From assembly GCF_027625935.1 (NCBI RefSeq), contig NZ_CP115300.1:6138001-6202000 (forward strand): DNA of 64,000 nucleotides. The letters are read 5' to 3'. Both the position numbers and the translations under genes were made by a program. Shown here in pieces: positions 55,731 to 64,000 of the stretch (positions are counted from its first letter, which is position 1; each line of letters starts with the position of its first letter). Under the pieces are notes generated by a model, which saw only the letters and a list, made by a program, of their open reading frames with translations, ran no database searches and was not told the DNA's origin. Source of the stretch: Streptomyces camelliae (GTDB lineage Bacteria > Actinomycetota > Actinomycetes > Streptomycetales > Streptomycetaceae).

Positions 55731-56084
55731 ATGACCGAGAGCAACGCGCTTGACCCCGAGGACCGCAAGATCGTCACTCTGGCCCGTTCCGTGCGGGCCC
55801 GCAACGGTGTGCCCGAGGGGGCTGCCGTACGGGACGAGACCGGGCGTACGTACGCCGCCGGGTCGGTGGAGCTGGCCTCGCTGCGGCTGAGCGCGCTGCG
55901 TACCGCTGTCGCGATGGCCGTGGCGTCGGGGGCCACGTCGCTGGAGGCGGCGGCGGTCGTGAGCGAGGCGGAGTCCGTGCCGGCGGAGGATCTCGCCGCC
56001 GTCGCCGACCTGGGTGGGCCGCAGACGCCGGTGCTGCTGGCCGGGACCGACGGAGCTGTGCGGCTCACCGTTTCCGCCGGCTGA
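55731..56084 (+). CDS. Cytidine-deaminase-like protein without active-site motifs
   Basis: A 117-residue protein that aligns by eye to small cytidine deaminases (AGSVELASLRLSALRTAVAMAVASGAT) but lacks the zinc motifs: no HAE and no PCxxC are present, Ser/Leu standing in their places. It is therefore unlikely to deaminate. Such proteins sit near era in Streptomyces. Leaderless start. Confidence 0.75.
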   Translation: MTESNALDPEDRKIVTLARSVRARNGVPEGAAVRDETGRTYAAGSVELASLRLSALRTAVAMAVASGATSLEAAAVVSEAESVPAEDLAAVADLGGPQTPVLLAGTDGAVRLTVSAG

Positions 56085-56091
56085 GGTACCG

Positions 56092-56106
56092 GGGGGCTCC
56101 GCCCCC
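56092..56106 (+). terminator. Terminator of the deaminase-like gene
   Basis: GGGGGC-TCC-GCCCCC followed by TGGACCCCC, the common Streptomyces G/C hairpin sequence. Confidence 0.6.
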
Positions 56107-56126
56107 TGGACCCCCGTGGCGGCGCG

Positions 56127-56172
56127 GGCTCAGTTCAGGCCCGCAGGCGCAGGCTCAGTTCAGGCCCGCAGG
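56127..56172 (-). repeat. 25-bp-period duplication across the phosphodiesterase stop codon
   Basis: The 21-base segment at 56152-56172, which holds the last codons and stop of the minus-strand gene, recurs exactly at 56127-56147, 25 bases downstream of itself in the gene's direction. Confidence 0.92.
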
Positions 56173-57033
56173 AGAGGGGCCGAGCCTTTCGATGACCTCG
56201 CGCATCTCCTCCTCGTCGGCCTCGTAGACCGTCTCGCCCATGCGAGGGTCTCGTGCGTGGAGCGTATGGATGAGTGGCCCGTGAGGTGCTCCCAGGTGGA
56301 CGAGGGAGGCCGACGGACCGTGGACGGCGCGCTCGGTGCCGGGGCGGGCGGTCAGATCGATGCGGCTGACGACGCCGGGGGTGACCCAGACGGTCGCTTG
56401 TGCCAGGCGGGCCAGTATCTGCAGGTGGAAGTGCCCGCACAGGATGAGCTGGACGTCGGTCCCGCGGATCGTTTCGGCCAGCTCTGCGCCGTTCTGCAGG
56501 CCGAGCGCCCGCTGAACGTCGACGTCCAGGGCAACCGGCGGGTGGTGGAAGGCCAGGACGGTGCCCATGGGTGCCGGGGTGGCCAGTAGTGCGCGGAGCC
56601 AGCCGAGTTGGCCGCCGTCGAGTCGGCCGTAGCCCTTGCCCGGAACGAGCGTGTCCAGCGTGATCAGTCGCCATCCGCCGACGGTGGTGGCCCCCGCCCG
56701 CTCGCCTGCGGCCCCCTCGTACACCGCCTCGGGCTGCACGTGGCCGGTGCCGAGCACGTCCGCGAATGCGGTGCGGTCGTCGTGGTTGCCCGTCGTGTAG
56801 AAGACGTCCGCGCCTCGTCGGCCGGCGTAGCCGGACAGGAGTTCATGGGCCCGCGTGTACGCCTCGTGAGAGCCGTCGTCCGCGACGTCGCCGGTGACCA
56901 CCACCGCGTCGAGGTCGTCCAGATGACTCAGTTCGCCCAGCAGGCGGCAGAGCGCCGCGGTGCCGTCGGCCCCGTCCTCGTCGGGGCCGCCGGACCGGTC
57001 CAGATGGGTGTCCGAGAGATGCAAGATCCGCAT
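56155..57033 (-). CDS. Calcineurin-like metallophosphoesterase
   Basis: A 292-residue 3',5'-cyclic-nucleotide-phosphodiesterase-like enzyme. LHLSDTHLDRSG, VVTGDVADDGSHEAY, YTTGNHDDRTAF, LAFHHPPVALDVDVQ and LCGHFHLQILA give every metal ligand of the family. Cyclic nucleotide or phospholipid substrates are both possible. TACCTT lies six bases before the ATG at 57033 (plus 57040-57045), so it is probably leaderless. First gene of the accessory block before era. Confidence 0.9.
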   Translation of the reverse strand: MRILHLSDTHLDRSGGPDEDGADGTAALCRLLGELSHLDDLDAVVVTGDVADDGSHEAYTRAHELLSGYAGRRGADVFYTTGNHDDRTAFADVLGTGHVQPEAVYEGAAGERAGATTVGGWRLITLDTLVPGKGYGRLDGGQLGWLRALLATPAPMGTVLAFHHPPVALDVDVQRALGLQNGAELAETIRGTDVQLILCGHFHLQILARLAQATVWVTPGVVSRIDLTARPGTERAVHGPSASLVHLGAPHGPLIHTLHARDPRMGETVYEADEEEMREVIERLGPSPAGLN

Positions 57034-57039
57034 CGTCCG

Positions 57040-57045
57040 AAGGTA
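57040..57045 (-). promoter_or_regulatory. -10 box of the phosphodiesterase, leaderless spacing
   Basis: On the minus strand TACCTT, six bases, then the ATG at 57033. Confidence 0.45.
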
Positions 57046-57221
57046 GCCTCCGGCACCGGCGATGAGCCATCGCCTTTCCCGCCATGCGGTCCGTCCCATC
57101 CGGTCGGCACCAGGCTGCCCGGCACAACCGCCGCCCGGTCTCGTGAACAGCGCCAGGAAGGTCGGCCGGATTTCAACCTTGTTCGGTTCTCGCCCTTGCG
57201 CATCAATGGAGCCGTAACTTT

Positions 57222-57236
57222 CCGACGGACCGTCAG
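57222..57236. promoter_or_regulatory. Candidate operator A of the secreted-protein genes
   Basis: CCGACGGACCGTCAG, a near-perfect palindrome around the central A, 106 bases before ATG 57342. A related site lies 102 bases before the next secreted gene. Apart from this site and the -10 box at 57040, the 308-base gap 57034-57341 shows nothing certain. Confidence 0.45.
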
Positions 57237-57341
57237 ATCCGCACCGCCCTCGCAGTGTGCCCGCACCCGCCTGCGCAGGCCTCCTCGTCCGTCGGCCCCC
57301 CACATGGCACTCCCCACCATAGGGAAGGGAAGCGGATCCCC

Positions 57342-57818
57342 ATGAGAGGCAAGCGCACGGCAATGGGTGCGGCACTGGCCGCCGGGGCCCTCGCGGTCAC
57401 CGGTCTCGCCTTCGCGCCCTCCGCGGCCGCCGTCACCCCACAGTCGGCGACCATCACCGCGAGCTGCGGCATCTTCGGTGGCGGTGCGGCCACGCTCACC
57501 GCCACCCAGAGCGGCACCTCGGCCACCATCTCCCTCACCTCCTCCGCGATCACGGCACCGGTCGCGGTGGCGCAGGACTCCATCACCTCCACCCTCACCA
57601 TGGCCAAGTCGGGTGGCGGATCAGTGGTGTTCAGCGGGACCAAGAACCCCGCCATGAACACCGGCGACGCGGTCAGCGTCGGCCCGCTCAGCGGTACCGT
57701 CGCCTCCGGTGACAGCCTCGACGCCTACGGCGGCTCCCTGAAGATGGTGATCTTCGGGATCACCGTGACCTGTACCGCCGGCGGCCCGCAGTCACCCGGC
57801 CCCTTCGTCTTCGACTGA
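57342..57818 (+). CDS. Secreted protein of the WxL-type cluster
   Basis: A 158-residue exported protein. The signal peptide (RGKRTAMGAALAAGALAVTG, cleavage after SAAA near residue 30) is clear. The mature part is Thr/Ser/Gly-rich beta sequence with two cysteines (ASCGIFGGG and VTCTAGG) that may form a disulphide. No family recognised; the arrangement resembles the N-terminal part of the next protein. GGGAAGGGAAG precedes the ATG. The gene ends in five 13-bp repeats that begin at the stop codon. Confidence 0.8.
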   Translation: MRGKRTAMGAALAAGALAVTGLAFAPSAAAVTPQSATITASCGIFGGGAATLTATQSGTSATISLTSSAITAPVAVAQDSITSTLTMAKSGGGSVVFSGTKNPAMNTGDAVSVGPLSGTVASGDSLDAYGGSLKMVIFGITVTCTAGGPQSPGPFVFD

Positions 57819-57879
57819 GCCCTTCGGCCGATCCCTTCGGTCGAGCCCTTCGGCTGAGCCCTTCGATCGATCCCTTCGG
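57815..57879 (+). repeat. Five 13-bp tandem repeats starting at a stop codon
   Basis: CTGAGCCCTTCGG, CCGATCCCTTCGG, TCGAGCCCTTCGG, CTGAGCCCTTCGA and TCGATCCCTTCGG follow each other without gaps; the TGA of the secreted-protein gene is in the first. A degenerate sixth unit follows. Confidence 0.92.
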
Positions 57880-57906
57880 CCGACCGAACTGAGCGATCTG
57901 TTCCGG

Positions 57907-57946
57907 ATGCCGCAGAAACTGATGATCCGTCAGATTTCTGCGGCAT
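57907..57946. terminator. Long hairpin containing candidate operator B
   Basis: ATGCCGCAGAAACTGA pairs with TCAG-A-TTTCTGCGGCAT (16 bp, one bulge) around a 7-base loop. It can terminate the gene before it. Its apex, CTGATGATCCGTCAG (57919-57933), resembles operator A and lies 102 bases before ATG 58035. Confidence 0.6.
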
Positions 57947-58034
57947 CTCCATTGACTTCTCACCCCCGCTCCACATCAATGCCCCCTGTCGGCGCAGATG
58001 AGCCGCTGCGCCCGCGACCCTCAGGAGGGGGCCC

Positions 58035-59375
58035 ATGGGTGCCACACCGCCCTCAAGCTCACGAAGATCCCTACGGTGGCGCTGGATGTCACTGTTCGGG
58101 GCGACCGCGCTCGCGGTCACCGCGGGCGGCGCGCTGGCCTGCCCGGCCGGTGCCGCCGGCACGAACGTGGACTTCGCCACGCACTGCATCCCGCCCGCCG
58201 TGGCCGGCATCCCGCCGATCGACGGCACCACGACCGCCAACGTCTCGGTGGACAACGCGAGTCCGAAGGTCGGCGACACCGTCACCGTGACCTACACCGT
58301 GGTCACCGCCGCCGCGAGCAACCCGACCGACCTCGCACTGCCCGCCGACATCATGACCCCGACCGGCAAGGTCGCCCTCGGTGGGGCCCAGGCCGGGGAC
58401 GTCACCGTCGCGGGGCCCAAGAAGAATCCGCCGGTCCCCGGGAAGGCCGCCTTCCCGTCCTTCTCCATGACCGGCACGTTCACCGTGACCAAGCCCGGCC
58501 AGATCACCCTCTCGCCCGGCGACTACAACATCCACACCAGCTACATCCTGGAGCTGGACACCCCCTGCACGGTCACCAATCCGCCCGCACCGGTCTCCGA
58601 GACGGTCACGGCGACCTCCGGAACTCCCGCCAACACCCGTGCCATCTCACTGAGTTCGGCCTCGGGCAACGCGGGGGCCGGTGTCACCGTCAGCGGCAGC
58701 AACTTCACTCCGGGCGCGACCGTCACCCTCGCCGGCCGGTCCGGGGACAAGCAGACCGCCGACACCGCCACCGTCACCGCCAACGCACAGGGCTCCTTCA
58801 GCGGTTCCCTCGTCGTCAACGACAAGACGACCACCGGGATCGTGGCCTACGAGGGCGGCTCCTGGAGCGCGGACAAGGGGGCCGGGCCCGCGGCCTACGT
58901 CGTCAACGACACCACCCCCGTGCCGCCCGGCAGTCAGAAGCTGACGACCACCGTCAAGGCGGGCACCCTGTCCATGTCCCAGGCCGGGGACTCCGTCGCG
59001 CTGTCGTCGGTCGACTTCGGCCAGGGCGGAGCCTCCACCGGCAAGCTCCAGACCGTCACCGTCAAGGACTTCCGTGGCGGGCCGGCCGGCTGGTCGCTCA
59101 CCGGCAAGATCACCGACTTCTCCGGGCCCGGCGCCAAGATCGATGCGGGCAGGCTCAGCTGGACTCCCGTCTGCGCGACCAAGGCGGGCAGCCCCAGCAC
59201 CTGCAAGGCCGGTTCGGCGGGCACCGTGGGCGGTTCGGGAGCGACCCTCGCGTCGACGTCCGACGGCACGCTCACCGGCGGTGAGTTCACCGTCGACGCC
59301 GGACTCTCCCTGGACGTACCGGCGTTCACGCCTCCGGGCTCGTACTCCGGTGTGCTCACGCTGACGCTCACCTGA
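58035..59375 (+). CDS. Secreted WxL-domain-like surface protein
   Basis: A 446-residue exported protein. A basic N-terminus and hydrophobic stretch (WMSLFGATALAVTAGGALAC) form the signal. A cysteine-paired beta domain follows (38-185), then an IPT/Ig-like domain (about 200-290; SGNAGAGVTVSGSNFTPGAT) and a C-terminal WxL-like domain (about 300-446). In Firmicutes WxL domains bind peptidoglycan. The first WxL motif is present (AGWSLTGKITDF); the distal one reads LTLTLT instead of the usual LTWTL. GGAGG lies before the ATG. Partner is the DUF916 protein next door. Confidence 0.82.
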   Translation: MGATPPSSSRRSLRWRWMSLFGATALAVTAGGALACPAGAAGTNVDFATHCIPPAVAGIPPIDGTTTANVSVDNASPKVGDTVTVTYTVVTAAASNPTDLALPADIMTPTGKVALGGAQAGDVTVAGPKKNPPVPGKAAFPSFSMTGTFTVTKPGQITLSPGDYNIHTSYILELDTPCTVTNPPAPVSETVTATSGTPANTRAISLSSASGNAGAGVTVSGSNFTPGATVTLAGRSGDKQTADTATVTANAQGSFSGSLVVNDKTTTGIVAYEGGSWSADKGAGPAAYVVNDTTPVPPGSQKLTTTVKAGTLSMSQAGDSVALSSVDFGQGGASTGKLQTVTVKDFRGGPAGWSLTGKITDFSGPGAKIDAGRLSWTPVCATKAGSPSTCKAGSAGTVGGSGATLASTSDGTLTGGEFTVDAGLSLDVPAFTPPGSYSGVLTLTLT

Positions 59376-59435
59376 ACCCGAGCGTACGGGCGTCCGCACC
59401 CGCCCGTCCCCTTCTCCCACCGGGGGTCCGCACCC

Positions 59436-62040
<2,605 letters not shown>

Positions 62041-62060
62041 TCAGAGGTTCACCGGTACGC

Positions 62061-62098
62061 GTTTCCGGTTGCGTACGAGTGTGTTTCCGTGACGTTTC
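62061..62098 (-). promoter_or_regulatory. GlnR operator of amtB-glnK
   Basis: In plus orientation GTTTC (62061), CGTAC (62072), GTTTC (62083) and GTTTC (62094) recur at exact 11-base steps, i.e. GAAAC/GTACG half-sites with 6-base spacers on the minus strand, the published GlnR pattern of gTnAC-n6-GaAAC repeats. It starts 49 bases before the amtB start. Confidence 0.75.
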
Positions 62099-62164
62099 AT
62101 TGCCTGAGGGTTACCGAAACCTCACGGTGCGGCCGGGGGTTGTGGATCAGGGACAATGAACGGC

Positions 62165-63118
62165 ATGAGCGTGCGTACCCAGTCATCCGAGCAGCCGGCC
62201 GAGGCCGTCCACCGTGCCGGCTTCGCCTGCTTCGTGGGCCGCCCCAACGCGGGCAAGTCCACCCTCACGAACGCTCTGGTCGGGCAGAAGGTGGCCATCA
62301 CCGCGAACCAGCCGCAGACGACGCGGCACACGGTACGCGGGATCGTGCACCGGCCCGAGGCCCAGCTGATCCTCGTGGACACCCCCGGGCTCCACAAGCC
62401 GCGCACGCTGCTCGGCGAGCGGCTCAACGACGTCGTACGGACCACGTGGGCCGAGGTCGACGTGATCGGCTTCTGCCTTCCGGCGAACGAGAAGATCGGC
62501 CCCGGTGACCGCTTCATCGCGAAGGAGCTGGCCGGGATCAAGAAGTCCCCGAAGGTCGCGATCGTCACCAAGACCGACCTGGTCGACTCCAAGACCCTCG
62601 CCGAGCAGCTGATCGCGATCGACCAGCTGGGCAAGGAGCTGGGCATCGAGTGGGCGGAGATCGTCCCGGTGTCGGCGGTGGGGGCCAAGCAGGTGGATCT
62701 GCTGGCCGACCTGCTGATCCCGCTCCTCCCCGAGGGCCCGGCCCTCTACCCCGAGGGCGACCTCACGGACGAGCCCGAGCAGGTCATGATCGCGGAACTC
62801 ATCCGCGAAGCGGCGCTGGAGGGCGTCCGCGACGAGCTGCCGCACTCCATCGCGGTGGTCGTCGAGGAGATGCTCCCGCGCGAGGACCGCCCCGCGGACC
62901 GCCCCCTGCTGGACATCCACGCCAACGTCTACATCGAGCGCCCCAGCCAGAAGGGCATCATCATCGGCCCCAAGGGCAAGCGCCTGAAGGAGGTCGGCAT
63001 CAAGTCCCGCAAGCAGATCGAAGCGCTGCTCGGTACCCCGGTCTTCTTGGACCTGCACGTGAAGGTGGCGAAGGACTGGCAGCGGGACCCGAAGCAGCTT
63101 CGCAAGCTGGGCTTCTGA
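62165..63118 (+). CDS. era: GTPase Era
   Basis: Ribosome-assembly GTPase that binds the 3' end of 16S rRNA. The 317-residue product has the P loop FVGRPNAGKSTLTNAL, DTPGLHKPRTLLGERLN and TKTD for guanine, then the KH domain with KGIIIGPKGKRLKEVGIKSR and the terminal LHVKVAKDWQRDPKQLRKLG. ATG 62165 lies seven bases after GACAAT and fits a leaderless start; ATG 62156 is the alternative. The final ~120 bases are duplicated twice downstream. Confidence 0.96.
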   Translation: MSVRTQSSEQPAEAVHRAGFACFVGRPNAGKSTLTNALVGQKVAITANQPQTTRHTVRGIVHRPEAQLILVDTPGLHKPRTLLGERLNDVVRTTWAEVDVIGFCLPANEKIGPGDRFIAKELAGIKKSPKVAIVTKTDLVDSKTLAEQLIAIDQLGKELGIEWAEIVPVSAVGAKQVDLLADLLIPLLPEGPALYPEGDLTDEPEQVMIAELIREAALEGVRDELPHSIAVVVEEMLPREDRPADRPLLDIHANVYIERPSQKGIIIGPKGKRLKEVGIKSRKQIEALLGTPVFLDLHVKVAKDWQRDPKQLRKLGF

Positions 63119-63490
63119 GGGCGGGGGCTCCGCCTCCGGGCCCCGTTTCCCGTGCGGCATCAAGTCCCGTGAGCAGATCGAAGGGCTGCTGGGGACGCCG
63201 GCCGCGTGGCGGTAGCCGCATGTCGATGCAGCCTGGACCTGCACGTGAAGGTGGCCAAGGACTGGCAGCGGGACCCGAAGCAGCTTCGCAAGCTGGGCTT
63301 CTGAGGGCGGGGGCTCCGCCTCCGGGCCCCGTTTCCCGTGCGGCATCAAGTCCCGTGAGCAGATCGAAGGGCTGCTGGGGACGTCGGCCGCGCGGTGGTA
63401 GCCGCATGTCGATGCAGCCTGGACCTGCACGTGAAGGTGGCCAAGGACTGGCAGCGGGACCCGAAGCAGCTCCGCAAGCTCGGTTTCTAG
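62996..63490 (+). repeat. Three copies of the era 3' end
   Basis: Units start at 62996 (inside era), 63156 and 63342. Copies 2 and 3 share a 186-bp period and carry about 36 extra bases containing GTAGCCGCATGTCGATGCAG, absent from era itself. Each has the final KH codons, a stop, and (copies 1 and 2) the G/C hairpin spacer. Copy 3 ends CTCGGTTTCTAG, with synonymous changes from era's CTGGGCTTCTGA, so the copies have diverged. The array fills the 368-base gap 63119-63486. Confidence 0.94.
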
Positions 63491-64000
63491 TCGAGGGCTC
63501 CCTGCGGGGTCATGTCCTGCAAGCCCACCACCCTCAGCAGCTGAAGCCGTTCGTGGGACTCCGTTCCCGGGCGGGCTGTGTGGACGATGAGGAGGTGGTG
63601 GTGTTCGTGGCTGAGCATGACCTCGCAGTCCAGTTCCAGGAGGCCCACCAGCGGGTGCTGGAAGCGCTTGGTCGCCCGGTTGCGCAGGGACACCTCGTGC
63701 TGGTCCCACAGGAGTGCGAACTCCTCGCTCGATGAACGGAGTTCGGCGACCAGCTCGGCCGGTTCCGGGTCGTCGGGGCGGGCGGCGGTCACCGCGCGCA
63801 GGTTGGCCACGTGGGAGCGCGCGTGCGGCTCGTGGTCCTCCGCCGGGAAGAGCGAACGCGCGGTCGGGTCCAGGAAGAAGCGGCGGATCAGGTTCCGTTC
63901 GTGCCGGGGGCGGGACATCACGTCGCCGACCAGCGCCTTGGCCATCGCGTTCTGGGCCAGGACCTCACCGCAGTCGTTCACCAGCTGCGCCGGAGTGTCG
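63487..64000 (-). CDS. MmyB-type transcriptional regulator, C-terminal part
   Basis: Partial gene; its N-terminus lies beyond base 64000. The visible 171 residues match the ligand-binding domain of MmyB-like XRE regulators, which bind fatty-acid-like ligands: DTPAQLVNDCGEVLAQNAMA, RHERNLIRRFFLDP, FALLWDQHEV and RFQHPLVGLLELDCEVM. A helix-turn-helix domain is expected in the missing part. Its stop codon TAG (63489-63487) shares the CTAG tetranucleotide with the end of the third era copy. Confidence 0.88.
   Translation of the reverse strand, partial: DTPAQLVNDCGEVLAQNAMAKALVGDVMSRPRHERNLIRRFFLDPTARSLFPAEDHEPHARSHVANLRAVTAARPDDPEPAELVAELRSSSEEFALLWDQHEVSLRNRATKRFQHPLVGLLELDCEVMLSHEHHHLLIVHTARPGTESHERLQLLRVVGLQDMTPQGALD

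Noticed and set aside
63156..63490. Downstream era copies as separate genes
   Set aside because: They lack a start and the GTPase domain, and copy 2 meets a stop (GTPAAWR then TAG) soon after entering the KH-derived part.

Overview
The window is Streptomyces chromosomal core. GC is very high with strong third-position bias, GTG starts are common, intrinsic terminators mostly lack T tracts, and gene order is typically streptomycete (proB-proA, nadD-LCP-rsfS, leuS, comEA-comEC, holA-rpsT-lepA, hemW, hrcA-dnaJ, rsmE, phoH-ybeY-corC, era). Species cannot be named from the sequence alone. Product names come from recognising motifs and family sequences by eye; no database search was run.

Layout: 1-3466 proline biosynthesis (proB, a small conserved gene, proA) behind the tail of an unidentified gene. 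3608-7012 two paralogous single-pass membrane proteins, an M48 protease and two membrane microproteins. 7084-10729 nadD, a divergent LCP-type cell-wall protein, rsfS and a histidine phosphatase. 10846-11766 two identical tRNA-Ala(GGC) genes enclosing two zinc-ribbon microproteins. 11886-14770 a NuoF-like/ferredoxin fusion coupled to a ferric-reductase-like membrane protein (minus strand). 15029-18082 leuS behind a leucine leader peptide and intrinsic terminator, i.e. an attenuator. 19018-24023 degV and the comEA-comEC DNA-uptake pair. 24232-31269 YceI, holA, rpsT/lepA and an acyl-CoA synthetase. 31362-36706 a SpoIIE-type phosphatase, hemW, Uma2, DUF3097 and an MBL hydrolase. 36749-39257 CIRCE-hrcA-dnaJ, ending in a tandem array of the dnaJ 3' end. 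39369-47634 nitronate monooxygenase-like gene, rsmE, VOC, tricorn protease, HIT, RNase Z-like and adenosine deaminase. 47752-52195 the most disturbed stretch: a solitary TnpB element, a wrecked kdgD, gudD and a PfkB kinase. 52376-56084 phoH-ybeY-corC cluster. 56155-62098 an accessory block (phosphodiesterase, three secreted WxL-type surface proteins, glnK-amtB with a GlnR box) lying between that cluster and era. 62165-64000 era with a duplicated 3' end and a partial MmyB-type regulator.

The clearest unexplained pattern is genome-scale: eight genes (dnaJ, rsmE, gudD, the PfkB kinase, the MmcQ/YjbR gene, the phosphodiesterase, a secreted-protein gene and era) carry repeats with units of 12 to 186 bp that span or begin at the stop codon, so the first copy keeps the protein intact and the further copies lie in the 3' UTR. 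Other notable points are the leuS attenuator, an in-frame palindromic repeat inside adenosine deaminase with a related repeat frameshifting kdgD, the internal deletion of kdgD beside an intact promoter and intact gudD, and a WxL-type secreted cluster with a shared palindrome at matching distance before two of its genes. Many genes show a TANNNT -10 box six bases before the start codon, so leaderless transcription is probably frequent here.
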